A DNA stretch of 34,904 bases from Alkalispirochaeta americana. GTDB lineage: Bacteria > Spirochaetota > Spirochaetia > DSM-27196 > Alkalispirochaetaceae. Made by a program: the position numbers and the translations under genes. The notes below the pieces were generated by a model that worked only from the letters and a program-made list of their open reading frames with translations, was not told the DNA's origin and searched no databases. Of this stretch, positions 1-7,753 are shown piece after piece; position 1 is the stretch's first letter; every line of letters begins with the position of its first letter. Location of the stretch: NCBI RefSeq assembly GCF_900156105.1, contig NZ_FTMS01000020.1, positions 1 through 34,904 of the forward strand, given 5' to 3'.

Positions 1-23
1 GGCGAGTGGTATTCCTGAACCCA

Positions 24-425
24 TCACAGGAAACCAGGCGCCTGATCCATCAAAGAGCGGCGTAATTCAGGTGACTTCTTTGTTGACAAACACCGGAATG
101 TCGACGAACTGGGTACGACCGTAAATCCGCATATGTGGCGCAGCGATGAATCACCTCGCAAGCGGTCAACCAAAGATGTTGTCGTTTCAATCTGGAAAAA
201 CGATTTGGCCATAAACGCCCGAATTATTGCGATGTCATCGTGCGGTCTGCGACCCCGGCCACGATAGCTGGAGGCAACAGCAGGAAAATGCTCTTCGGCA
301 ATTCGTAACACATGCAGGAAGGCTCGATGCTTCATGGTCAGGTACTCTTCAAAAGAATCCTGAATATCAAAAGAGATATCGAAAAGAATCTGTGCACCAC
401 CAATAATTTCTGTTATACTTTTCAT
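24..425 (-). pseudogene. N-terminal remnant of an IS transposase (DUF772-type)
   Basis: The 133-residue minus-strand frame has the look of the N-terminal helical region of IS1182/IS5/IS4-like transposases: a basic RGRGRRP stretch, then DDIAIIRAFMAKSFFQIETT and a DRLRGDSSLRHICGF segment, as in the DUF772 domain that precedes the DDE catalytic domain. It stops at an in-frame TGA near the window edge, long before any catalytic residues, so it is a fragment or is broken by an early stop; what lies left of base 1 cannot be seen. The ATG at 423-425 is followed upstream (rightward) by about 150 bp reaching a candidate element end at 560-578. The first ~30 codons are duplicated at 1223-1313. The family call is by eye; the fragment status is more certain. 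Confidence 0.6.
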
Positions 426-578
426 CGGATAGGTTTTCCTTTCTGGTTTATTTAGTTTTGGTTGACCGAATTCTACCAGAAAACAGAGGGCCTATCCACT
501 TTTTATTTACAGACCTGTTTCACGCGGCGGTGGTTGCTCGAAAAATACGTCAGCCCGGGATTTTTGCAAGAGCCTCTG
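335..578. repeat. 244-bp direct repeat, copy 1 (IS end)
   Basis: This segment recurs at 1223-1466 at a constant offset of 888 bp, with no indels and only three substitutions found by reading the two copies side by side. It contains the first ~30 transposase codons (minus strand), the non-coding leader of the element and its probable terminus: read on the minus strand the edge at 578 begins CAGAGGCTCTTGCAAAAATC, similar in style to IS5/IS1182-group ends. Similarity stops exactly after AGCCTCTG in both copies. The edge lies 11 bp before the ATG of the first rhuM gene. Confidence 0.85.
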
Positions 579-589
579 GAGATAACCTA

Positions 590-1222
590 ATGAGCCAATC
601 CGAAATTATTCTCTATAAAACCGAAGACGGAGCCGTCAAAATAGACACAATCTTCCAAAACGAAACCATCTGGCTGACACAAAAAAAGATGGCTGAACTC
701 TTCGATGTCCAGAGACCGGCTATAACGAAGCACCTGAAAAACATCTTTGAAAGCGGTGAGCTCGATGAGAAAGTGGTTAGTTCCATTTTGGAACATACCA
801 CTCAACATGGCGCTATAGTAGGTAAAACCCAGACAAAAGAGACAAAATACTACAATCTTGATGCCATTATCGCCGTAGGCTACCGGGTAAACTCCAACCG
901 GGCTACCCAGTTCAGAATCTGGGCAACGGCAATTTTGAAAGAGTATATCATCAAGGGTTTTGCCATGGATGATGAAAGGCTCAAACAATCTGAGCGGTGG
1001 GACTATTTTGACGAATGGCTTGAACGAATTCGGGATATTCGAGCCTCTGAGAGGCGGTTCTACCAAAAAATCAGGGATATTTATACCACTGCAATTGATT
1101 ACGACAAAACTTCCGAAGCGGCACAGATTTTCTTTAAAAAGTACAGAATAAAATGCTCTGGGCGACTACCGGTAAAACCGCCGCAGAACTAATCGACCGT
1201 GGAAACGGCAAACTATACTTCG
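590..1222 (+). pseudogene. rhuM: RhuM-family gene, copy 1, frameshifted and truncated
   Basis: The frame from ATG 590 matches the Virulence_RhuM family: a WLTQKKMAELFDV DNA-binding-like start, the KHLKNIFESGEL helix, the HGAIVGKTQTKETKYYNLDA core, then GYRVNSNRATQFRIWAT and KGFAMDDERLKQ. It aligns along its length with the second copy at 1495-2547. After the FFK near 1140 the frame slips in an A-run, and the family sequence continues in another frame (VQNKMLWATTGKTAAELIDR) up to 1222, where the second IS-end repeat begins. The open frame itself ends at 1192. So the gene has a single-base frameshift and has lost its C-terminal third. RhuM genes are often found inside type I restriction operons, which fits the hsdR remnant downstream; the molecular role of RhuM is not established. 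Confidence 0.8.
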
Positions 1223-1313
1223 TGGTCAGGTACTCTTCAAAAGAATCCTGAATATCAAAAGAGATATCGAAAAGAATCTGTGCACCACCAATAATTTCTG
1301 TTATACTTTTCAT
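1223..1313 (-). pseudogene. First ~30 codons of the same IS transposase
   Basis: From ATG (minus strand, 1311-1313) the frame encodes the same first 30 residues as the 24-425 fragment (starting MKSITEIIGGAQ), then runs into sequence antisense to the first rhuM gene and stops there. It is a broken end fragment with no function expected. Confidence 0.7.
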
Positions 1314-1466
1314 CGGATAGGTTGTCCTTTCTGGTTTATTTAGTTTTGGTTGACCGAATTCTACCAGAAAACAGAGGGCCTATCAACTTTTTATTTACAG
1401 ACCTGTTTCACGCGGCGGTGGTTGCTCGAAAAATACGTCAGCCCGAGATTTTTGCAAGAGCCTCTG
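1223..1466. repeat. 244-bp direct repeat, copy 2 (IS end)
   Basis: Second copy of 335-578, same orientation, with three substitutions (in the leader near 1322, near 1386 and near 1446). Its left boundary falls inside the transposase coding region, so only the element's end survives here; its right boundary is again AGCCTCTG, followed by AT-rich sequence and the Shine-Dalgarno of the second rhuM gene. Both copies therefore sit directly upstream of a rhuM coding region. Confidence 0.85.
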
Positions 1467-1494
1467 CAAAATAAAAGATTGAAGGAGGTATCTA

Positions 1495-2547
1495 ATTACC
1501 AATCCTAACCTCCCTGAAAAGTTTCCCAACTTCGTTCTCTTTAAAACTGCTGACGGCAAAGTCAATATCGATGTCTATTTTCATGATGAAACACTCTGGC
1601 TGACCCAGAAACTGATTGCTGAGCTGTTCGGAAAAGGGCGATCCACTATCACCGAGCACCTGAAAAACATTTTTGCCGAGGGCGAACTACAAGAAGAACT
1701 GGTGTGTCGGAAATTCCGACATACCACTGACCATGGGGCAATAGAAGGCAAAACTCAACAAAAAGAGGTTCTTTATTACAATCTTCGGGCCATTACCGCT
1801 GTGGGCTACCGGGTCAATTCGCACCGGGCGACGGAGTTCCGCAAATGGGCTACCGAGATTCTGCATGAATACATCATCAAAGGTTTTGCCATGGATGATG
1901 AACGCCTCAAGCAAATCAAGCACTTTGGGCAGGATTACTTCGATGAGCTTCTGGAACGCATTCGAGAAATCCGCCTCAGTGAACGCAGACTTTATCAGAA
2001 GGTTACGGATATCTATGCCCTTTCCGCTGATTATGACCGCAATGACAAAACCACCAAAGAGTTTTTTGCCACCGTGCAAAACAAAATGCACTGGGCTATT
2101 CAGGGTAAAACTGCCGCAGAAATCATCTATACCGAAGCCGACGCGCAAAAGCTCTACATGGGACTAAAGACCTGGAAAAATGAGCCCAGCGGGAAAATTC
2201 TGAAATCCGATGTGACCATCGCGAAGAACTATCTCAATCAGGAACATCTCAAAGAGTTGGAACGAATCGTCTCAGCCTACCTGGACTTGGCCGAAAACCG
2301 CGCTCGCCGAGGCATAGTGACGAACATGAAAGACTGGGTGCAATTTTTGGACAAATTCCTGGCTCTTTCAGATTATCCCATTCTGCTGGACAAAGGTGAA
2401 ATCTCAGCTCTGGAAGCAAAAATCAAAGCTGAAGGCGAATATGATAAATTTCGGATTATTCAGGATAAACAGTACATTTCCGACTTTGACGAAGAAGTCA
2501 GGAAACTAATTGGAAAAGATACAGGCGGTAACAATGACGACAACTAA
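1495..2547 (+). CDS. rhuM: RhuM-family protein, copy 2, with apparent ATT start
   Basis: A 350-residue frame of the Virulence_RhuM family. It shows FPNFVLFKTADGKVNIDV, the ETLWLTQKLIAELFGKGRST DNA-binding-like segment, HLKNIFAEGEL, the HGAIEGKTQQKEVLYYNL core, GYRVNSHRATEFRKWAT, KGFAMDDERLKQ, VQNKMHWAIQGKTAAEIIY, and the C-terminal region with DWVQFLDKFLALSDYPIL. No ATG, GTG or TTG precedes GTG 1702, which would lose the conserved N-terminus. A strong AAGGAGG (1482-1488) sits six bases before ATT 1495, followed by ACC AAT CCT, so the start is either a rare ATT or a mutated ATG. The stop overlaps the hsdR start by 14 nt, the usual coupling in type I restriction operons. Expression is probably weak if the start is really ATT. 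Confidence 0.75.
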   Translation: MTNPNLPEKFPNFVLFKTADGKVNIDVYFHDETLWLTQKLIAELFGKGRSTITEHLKNIFAEGELQEELVCRKFRHTTDHGAIEGKTQQKEVLYYNLRAITAVGYRVNSHRATEFRKWATEILHEYIIKGFAMDDERLKQIKHFGQDYFDELLERIREIRLSERRLYQKVTDIYALSADYDRNDKTTKEFFATVQNKMHWAIQGKTAAEIIYTEADAQKLYMGLKTWKNEPSGKILKSDVTIAKNYLNQEHLKELERIVSAYLDLAENRARRGIVTNMKDWVQFLDKFLALSDYPILLDKGEISALEAKIKAEGEYDKFRIIQDKQYISDFDEEVRKLIGKDTGGNNDDN

Positions 2548-2663
2548 AATCGCCGAATCCGCCATCGAAACCTTTGCCATTGAGCTACTGGAAACACATG
2601 GTTGCCAATACATTTACGGCCCGGACATCGCACCCGATAGTGAAACACCGGAACGCTTGGAAA
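2534..2663 (+). pseudogene. hsdR: HsdR 5' remnant (type I restriction enzyme R subunit)
   Basis: From ATG 2534, overlapping the end of rhuM, the frame reads MTTTKIAESAIETFAIELLE followed by a THGCQYIYGPDIAPDS segment, which is the typical N-terminus of type I restriction subunit R (before its nuclease and helicase domains). After about 43 codons, at GERLE-like sequence near 2663, the match ends at a GC-rich palindrome and the frame closes at 2758. An intact HsdR is around 1000 residues, so more than 95 percent is missing. No hsdM or hsdS is present in the window, so no working restriction system is encoded here. Confidence 0.75.
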
Positions 2664-2679
2664 GGGGGGTGCACCCCCC
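2664..2679. repeat. 16-bp perfect palindrome at the hsdR breakpoint
   Basis: GGGGGGTGCACCCCCC is self-complementary over all 16 bases and lies exactly where recognisable hsdR sequence ends. It could be a junction formed by insertion and deletion of an element, or part of an element's end. Confidence 0.8.
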
Positions 2680-3029
2680 ATATCGGCAAATAACATTGAC
2701 CACTCCGGGTATAGCGTGTTTCCTGCCAGCCCTTCCTTCCCCGCCGTGCCACGGCTGATTTCCGTGGCCTGAAAAAGGAACTTTTAAACCGCTGTTGACA
2801 CTCGATGCCTGCGCGCCGCGAGGGCTTCCCGAGAACAGAAAGTTCTTCCGGCCAATCTTCTGTGCAATGATCGAGCACCCAGGGGAGAAGAGGGTAGGGA
2901 AGGACCTGCTGGCGGGAAATGCTCTTCCGTGTATACTGTACGCCCCGGAGTGAATCTGTTATTCTCGGCCGGGTAATCACGTCAGAAAGATCCAGATGAA
3001 ATGAGCGCTCTGGAGCGCAGGAGAAGAGT
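2680..3029. other. Non-coding stretch before the PUR-domain gene; possible IS21-like end remnant
   Basis: No convincing gene is seen. Read on the minus strand from 2803, the sequence starts TGTCAACAGCGGTTTAAAAG and further in carries GTGGTCAATGTTATTTGCC, which resembles the TG-starting terminus and inner repeats of IS21-family elements; this is a by-eye resemblance only. From 2804 on the DNA is probably native. A TATACT at 2932-2937 could be a -10 box but has no good -35. AGGAG at 3019-3023 is the Shine-Dalgarno of the next gene. Confidence 0.35.
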
Positions 3030-3836
3030 ATGGGAGTTCGGGGAGAGTTGTTTTCTGCCCGGGTGCGCAGCAATAATGATCGGCGCACCTATTTTTTTAA
3101 TATCAAGGAAAACAGGAATAAAGATCTGTTTCTCACGATAGTCGAGAGCAAGAAGCAGGATTCGGGTGAAGAATTCGAGCGTCACCAGGTGGTGGTTTTC
3201 GAGGATGATTTTCATCTTTTTGGCAAGGGCATGGAGCGGGTCATGGAGTTTCTTCGGGAGCATCGTGGCAAGTCGGAAGTAAAACGGTGGGAGCGCCCTG
3301 CGGAAACCCGGGAAGAACGGGATGATTTCTCACGGCGGGACAACGATTCGCGCCCGCCCCGCAGGCCCTACGGCGATCAGGGCGATCACCGGGACCGGCC
3401 ACGGCGGGACAACGATTCGCGCCCGCCCCGCAGACCCTACGGCGACCAGGGGGATCACCGGGACCGGCCACGGCGGGACAACGATTCGCGCCCGCCCCGC
3501 AGACCCTACGGCGACCAGGGCGATCACCGAGACCGGCCGCGGCGGGACAACGATTCGCGCCCGCCCCGCAGACCCTACGGCGACCAGGGCGATCACCGGG
3601 ACCGGCCGCGGCGGGACAACGATTCGCGCCCGCCCCGCAGGCCCTACGGCGACCAGGGCGATCACCGGGACCGGCCACGGCGGGACAACGATTCGCGCCC
3701 GCCCCGCAAGCCCTACGGCAAGCAGGGTGACCGGCCCCGGCCGCGGCGGGACAACGACTCCCGTCCGCCCCGTAAGCCCTACGGCAAGCAGGGTGACCGG
3801 CCGCGCCGGGACGGCGAAGATCGCCGGGAAGATTAG
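3030..3836 (+). CDS. PUR-domain ssDNA/RNA-binding protein with long repeat tail (BpuR-like)
   Basis: Residues 1-80 (MGVRGELFSARVRSNNDRRT, TYFFNIKENRNKDLFLTIVESK, VVVFEDDFHLFGKGMERVME) match the small PUR-domain proteins (DUF3276 type) of spirochaetes and Bacteroidetes; the Borrelia member BpuR binds RNA and DNA. Usual family members are little longer than this domain. Here residues ~102-258 form a tail of five identical 23-residue units beginning RRDNDSRPPRRPYGDQ plus two shortened variants, rich in Arg, Asp, Pro and Gly, with no hydrophobic core, so almost certainly disordered. Such RG/RD-rich tails usually strengthen RNA contact or self-association; that is inference here. ATG 3030 has AGGAG six bases upstream. 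The stop overlaps the stop of the convergent rnhB gene by four bases. Confidence 0.85.
   Translation: MGVRGELFSARVRSNNDRRTYFFNIKENRNKDLFLTIVESKKQDSGEEFERHQVVVFEDDFHLFGKGMERVMEFLREHRGKSEVKRWERPAETREERDDFSRRDNDSRPPRRPYGDQGDHRDRPRRDNDSRPPRRPYGDQGDHRDRPRRDNDSRPPRRPYGDQGDHRDRPRRDNDSRPPRRPYGDQGDHRDRPRRDNDSRPPRRPYGDQGDHRDRPRRDNDSRPPRKPYGKQGDRPRPRRDNDSRPPRKPYGKQGDRPRRDGEDRRED
3333..3803. repeat. 69-bp tandem repeat in the PUR-protein tail
   Basis: Five 69-bp units start at 3333, 3402, 3471, 3540 and 3609; two variants of 66 and 60 bp follow at 3678 and 3744. The units are almost identical at the DNA level, with only scattered synonymous changes (for example AGA/AGG, GAT/GAC), which points to recent expansion. 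The array also creates long spurious frames on both strands. Confidence 0.95.
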
Positions 3837-4492
3837 GCCAGGACGCCTCTGAACGATCGACGATGGATCGGGCAGGGGCCGTGGCGGACCAGGGCCTCTT
3901 TGTGGTTTTTTGTGGGGTATCCCTTGTGCCGGGCAAAGCCGTAGCGGGGGTCCCGGCTATCGTAGTCTTCCATCCAGGAATCTCGTTCGGTCTTGGCAAT
4001 AATTGAGGCGGCCATGATCTCCCGGTAGAGGTTGTCCCCTCCCACAACTGCCCGGACCGGCAGCGAAAGCCCCGGTGGCATGGGGAGCTCCGGGGGCACA
4101 TGAGGCCCGTCCACAAGAATCGCTCGTAGATGCGGAGCCTCGCCCGGCGGGCAACTATCAAGAAGCAAAAGCAAATCCTCCCAGGCCCGGCGCATCGCCA
4201 GAAGCGACGCATGGTGAATGTTCAGCCTGTCGATCTCTTCGGGCCACACCCAGCCCCGACCTATCCATGCGCCCCCTGAAATCAGAATATCCCGGAGAGA
4301 TGCTCTCTTTTTCGGAGAAAGCGCCTTGGAATCAGCCAGCCCTGGAACCTCCATCCGGGGCGGCAGCACCACGGCAGCGGCCGTTACCGGGCCGGCCAGA
4401 GGGCCCCGTCCGGCCTCGTCTATACCGCACGCCCCCGGAACAGGGGGGGGGTGGGCTTGATTCTTCTTCTTTTGTCCGGCCATGATAGTCAA
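3833..4492 (-). CDS. rnhB: Ribonuclease HII
   Basis: RNase HII removes RNA from RNA-DNA hybrids, including single ribonucleotides in DNA. The 219-residue product has the family motifs in order: GIDEAGRGPLAGPV (first catalytic Asp and Glu), LADSKALSPKKR, AILVDG, GDNLYREIMAASIIAKTERD (third catalytic region) and YGFARHKGYPTKNH. Length fits the family. The start could be the ATG at 4490-4492 or the one three codons later (MAGQKKK); the extra N-terminal residues are a lysine- and proline-rich lead. The gene converges on the PUR-protein gene (stop overlap 4 nt) and its 5' end is divergent from smc, with only ~33 bp between the two starts, so the promoters must overlap. Confidence 0.95.
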   Translation of the reverse strand: MTIMAGQKKKNQAHPPPVPGACGIDEAGRGPLAGPVTAAAVVLPPRMEVPGLADSKALSPKKRASLRDILISGGAWIGRGWVWPEEIDRLNIHHASLLAMRRAWEDLLLLLDSCPPGEAPHLRAILVDGPHVPPELPMPPGLSLPVRAVVGGDNLYREIMAASIIAKTERDSWMEDYDSRDPRYGFARHKGYPTKNHKEALVRHGPCPIHRRSFRGVLA

Positions 4493-4525
4493 TTATACTA
4501 CGCTGGCAGCGCGCCGGGAGCAACT

Positions 4526-7405
4526 GTGTTTCTGAAAAGTATCGACCTCTTTGGATTTAAATCGTTCGCAGAGAAAAGCCATATCCAGTTTACCGACGGC
4601 ATCTCGGCGCTTATCGGCCCGAACGGGTGCGGCAAGAGCAACGTCGTAGATGCTGTGAAATGGGTTTTGGGGGAGCAGGCCACAAAAAGTCTGCGGGCCG
4701 AGCGAATGGAAGATATCATCTTTAACGGGACCGACACCCGAAAACCCCTGAATGTGGCCGAGGTTACCTTGACCCTGGAAAACGATGGGGTCCTGCCCCT
4801 GGATTTCCCGGAAATCACCATACGCCGCCGCCTTTTCCGCAGTGGCGAGAGCGAGTACTTTGTGAACGGCGCTCCGGTAAAACTGCGGGATGTGCGGGAG
4901 CTCTTCTACGATACGGGAATCGGCAAGACAGCCTACTCGATCATGGAGCAGGGCAAGATTGATCAGATACTCTCCACTCGCCCTGAAGACAGGCGGGCAC
5001 TGTTCGAAGAAGCTGCGGGAATTACCCGCTACAAGATGCGGGGGCGCGAGGCGGACCGGAAGCTGGAACGAACCGAGGCAAACATGCACGAGGTTGATTC
5101 GGTCCTGACCGAGGTTCGCCGCAGTTACGATACCCTGAAACGCCAGGCAGAAAAGACCACCTCCTACCGGGCGCTCCGGGAAGAGCAGTTTAATCTTGAG
5201 GTGGACCTGCAGGTTGCACGATTGCTTCAGTACCGGGAGCAGGAGGAGCAGTTCCAGGAGCGCTCCGGGACAGCCCGGCAGGAGCGGGATAACCTGAAGC
5301 AGGCGATCGACGGCCTGAACGAGAAGCTTGAGAGCGAGCTTTCCCGGGTCAACTCCATGGAATCACGCCTGGTGGAGGTTCAAAAGCGCCTCTACGGACT
5401 GGAGCTCGAAAAAAGCTCCCGCACCGAGCGGATTGCTCTTATCAGAAATCAGCAGGCCCAGCTGGAGGACCAGATCGAGGCCGAGCGGGGGCGCCTGAAG
5501 GGGCTTTCCCGCAAGGCCGAGGAGCAGGAGCAGGCCGCTGCCACAGCAGAGCGGTCCGAGGAGGAGACGCGCCTCCAGATCAGCGAGGTGGACAAGACCG
5601 TTGCGACAGTCCAGGACCGGATTGCCCGGAGCCAGGAGCGCCAGAAAGAGGCCCGGGAGCAAATTCGTCAGGCGGAACAGACCATCACAGCCAACGAGCG
5701 CAGCGTGACGGAGTGCCAGAAAGAACTGCGGGCCGTTACCGACGAGCTTGTGGGAGCACTCGATACAAAATTGAAGGAATCGGGCTATTCCAGCGCTGAA
5801 CGGGCCCGCCACGAAGAAACCCTGAAGGCCGCTCTGGACCAGATGGAAATCACTCTTCGGGGTCGCCGGGAGGCGTTGCAGGATCATCTGCGTCTTGGCG
5901 GGGTGGAAGAGCGCAGGGCAGCGGCGGAACAGGCCTTTTCTGCCCTGGAAGAGGCTCTGGGGGCTCTCTCGGAGGCTGTCGAGCGCTACCAGGGGGCGAT
6001 CCCCCGGTTTCTCGACGACTTTCTTGCTCCCGAGGGAACCATGACCCGCAAGCGGTCGCTCGATGACAACGTAGAAAAGCTCCAGGAGGCAAACCGGGGG
6101 CTGCGCGAAAAAATCCGGGATCTCAACGAGGAGATCCAGGCCTTGCAGCAGACCATCGATACCGAGCGGGAAAACCTGGAGCAGATGAAACTCAACCGGG
6201 TCCAGCTGGAAAACCGTGCCGGTGCTCTCCTTGAGGCCGCGCGCCGGCATCGCCGCGAAATGGAAGAGACCCGGCGTCACCAGAAAGAGCTGGAAACGCG
6301 GATCGAGGGTGATCAGCGCAGGGCCCGGGAGCTGGAAGGCCAGACGGTGGCTCTTCAGAAAGAACACGACGATCTGGCCCGGCAGGAGCAGGAGCTGCGA
6401 CAGGAACTGAAGCGGCTTGAGCAGGATATTGCGGGGAACAACAAAAGCCTCCAGGCCGAGGAGGAAAAACTTCGCCGGTCCATGCAGGCTCTGGCCCAGG
6501 CCCAGTCAAAACTGGAGGGGCTTCAGGTAAAGCTTGCCGAGAAACGCACCGAGGTCCGGGGCCTCTATGACAGCTTTTCCGAACGTCACGGCCGCGATCT
6601 GAGAGAGTTCGAGGGGCGGCAACCCTCCTTCGAAGGCGATCAGAAACAGCTCCGTGACGAAATGACCCGCGTTCGGGGGGAGCTCAAGGAATTGGGAAGC
6701 GTGAACCTCATGGCCGTTGAGGAGTTTGCCGAAGTCTCGGATCGCTACGAGTTCCTTTCAGGGCAGCTTGCAGACCTCAGGACCGCCCGGGACGATCTTG
6801 TCCGCGTTACGGCGGAGATTCGTCGGGAATCGCAGCAACTCTTTGTGGAGACCTACAACCGGGTCCGGAAAAACTTTCATACCATCTTCCGTCGCCTCTT
6901 CGGGGGAGGCCGGGCGGAGTTGCGCCTGATTGATCCGGATAACGTTCTCGATTCCGGTATCGATATTCTGGTTCAGCCCCCGGGAAAAAAGCTGGAAAGT
7001 ATTACCCTTCTCTCGGGAGGGGAGCGAAGCCTGACGGCGGTAGCCTTGCTCTTCGCGACTTTCATGGTCCGTCCTGCCCCCTTTACGCTCCTTGACGAGA
7101 TCGATGCAGCCCTGGACGAGCATAACGTGGGGCGCTTTGTGAATATGCTCCACGAGTTCTCTGAGCAGTCTCAGTTTATCGTGATCACCCATAACAAGAA
7201 GACCGTGGCAGGCGCAAACACCCTCCTGGGTGTAACCATGCAGGAAAGTGGAGTGAGCCAGATCGTCGCCTTGCGGATCGATGGCCAGGACGGGAAACAG
7301 GGCCAGAAGGGAAAACCGGGCCAGGATGAGACTGACGACAGGGCACAAGCCGGCGATCAGAACGACCAGGAGCCTCAGCTGGCCCTGGACGACACAAAGG
7401 AGTAG
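4526..7405 (+). CDS. smc: Chromosome segregation protein SMC, short and without a visible hinge
   Basis: SMC ATPases organise and segregate chromosomes as part of condensin. The N-terminal head has GPNGCGKSN (Walker A, residues ~31-39) and the C-terminal head has LSGGERSLTAVALLFA (signature, ~829) and FTLLDEIDAALDEHNVGRF (Walker B, ~853). The start is GTG 4526 with GGGAG upstream; longer frames to 4451 lack family sequence. The product is ~959 residues against about 1150-1190 for typical bacterial SMC. Between two long coiled coils (~165-485 and ~515-760) there is only a short non-coil segment, GAIPRFLDDFLAPEGTMTRK near residue 490, and nothing like the usual ~150-residue hinge with its glycine motifs. 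The tail after the Walker B head is hydrophilic and acidic. The downstream gene follows after nine bases. Confidence 0.95.
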   Translation: MFLKSIDLFGFKSFAEKSHIQFTDGISALIGPNGCGKSNVVDAVKWVLGEQATKSLRAERMEDIIFNGTDTRKPLNVAEVTLTLENDGVLPLDFPEITIRRRLFRSGESEYFVNGAPVKLRDVRELFYDTGIGKTAYSIMEQGKIDQILSTRPEDRRALFEEAAGITRYKMRGREADRKLERTEANMHEVDSVLTEVRRSYDTLKRQAEKTTSYRALREEQFNLEVDLQVARLLQYREQEEQFQERSGTARQERDNLKQAIDGLNEKLESELSRVNSMESRLVEVQKRLYGLELEKSSRTERIALIRNQQAQLEDQIEAERGRLKGLSRKAEEQEQAAATAERSEEETRLQISEVDKTVATVQDRIARSQERQKEAREQIRQAEQTITANERSVTECQKELRAVTDELVGALDTKLKESGYSSAERARHEETLKAALDQMEITLRGRREALQDHLRLGGVEERRAAAEQAFSALEEALGALSEAVERYQGAIPRFLDDFLAPEGTMTRKRSLDDNVEKLQEANRGLREKIRDLNEEIQALQQTIDTERENLEQMKLNRVQLENRAGALLEAARRHRREMEETRRHQKELETRIEGDQRRARELEGQTVALQKEHDDLARQEQELRQELKRLEQDIAGNNKSLQAEEEKLRRSMQALAQAQSKLEGLQVKLAEKRTEVRGLYDSFSERHGRDLREFEGRQPSFEGDQKQLRDEMTRVRGELKELGSVNLMAVEEFAEVSDRYEFLSGQLADLRTARDDLVRVTAEIRRESQQLFVETYNRVRKNFHTIFRRLFGGGRAELRLIDPDNVLDSGIDILVQPPGKKLESITLLSGGERSLTAVALLFATFMVRPAPFTLLDEIDAALDEHNVGRFVNMLHEFSEQSQFIVITHNKKTVAGANTLLGVTMQESGVSQIVALRIDGQDGKQGQKGKPGQDETDDRAQAGDQNDQEPQLALDDTKE

Positions 7406-7414
7406 CGGGGTGTC

Positions 7415-7753
7415 ATGAAATCGACCTTGGTTCCCGCCCTTGCTGGCGGAGGAGTTTTTTTAGCCCTCTTGCTTCTGTTTTTTCTTGTCTTCTCGGGCCG
7501 CAGCGAGGGGCTCGGGGAAGACGATTCGCTGTCGAGTTTCTATTCCCGGGAGTTGATGCTCCCCCAGCGGCGGTATCTGGTTCCGCCGGTAGAGCAGGAT
7601 CTGCTCTATCCGGGGTTGCGCTACAAGGTAGATCCTCGCATGCCCCTGGATGCGGAGATTCTTTCCGAGGCCGAAGAGGATTTGCTCGGCGCCCTGAGGC
7701 GGGAGTTTCTCAAGCGGGGTGAGAGCCATGTGGAGCAGCTCCTTTTTGATTGA
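7415..7753 (+). CDS. Small single-pass membrane protein, unknown function
   Basis: A 112-residue product with one strong N-terminal membrane segment (ALAGGGVFLALLLLFFLVFS) and a ~80-residue charged outer part containing RYLVPPVEQDLLYPGLRYK and a helical end (ILSEAEEDLLGALRREFLKR). It starts ten bases after the smc stop and its 3' end overlaps the next gene, so it is probably co-transcribed with smc and the lipoprotein gene. Codon use resembles its neighbours. I do not recognise the family. Confidence 0.7.
   Translation: MKSTLVPALAGGGVFLALLLLFFLVFSGRSEGLGEDDSLSSFYSRELMLPQRRYLVPPVEQDLLYPGLRYKVDPRMPLDAEILSEAEEDLLGALRREFLKRGESHVEQLLFD

Noticed and set aside
590-2663. A working type I restriction-modification system
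   Set aside because: Only RhuM and a 43-codon hsdR stub are present; hsdM and hsdS are absent.
2855-2875. A 21-bp sequence also found, with three changes, at 33035-33055 (core CTGTGCAATGAT)
   Set aside because: A rough count shows that several such 18-of-21 matches are expected by chance within 35 kb, and the surroundings do not match in order.
3241-4212. Long minus-strand frame of 323 residues rich in Cys, Arg, Ala and Gly
   Set aside because: It is a shadow of the tandem repeat and of rnhB in another frame; no family look, and the repeats force it open.
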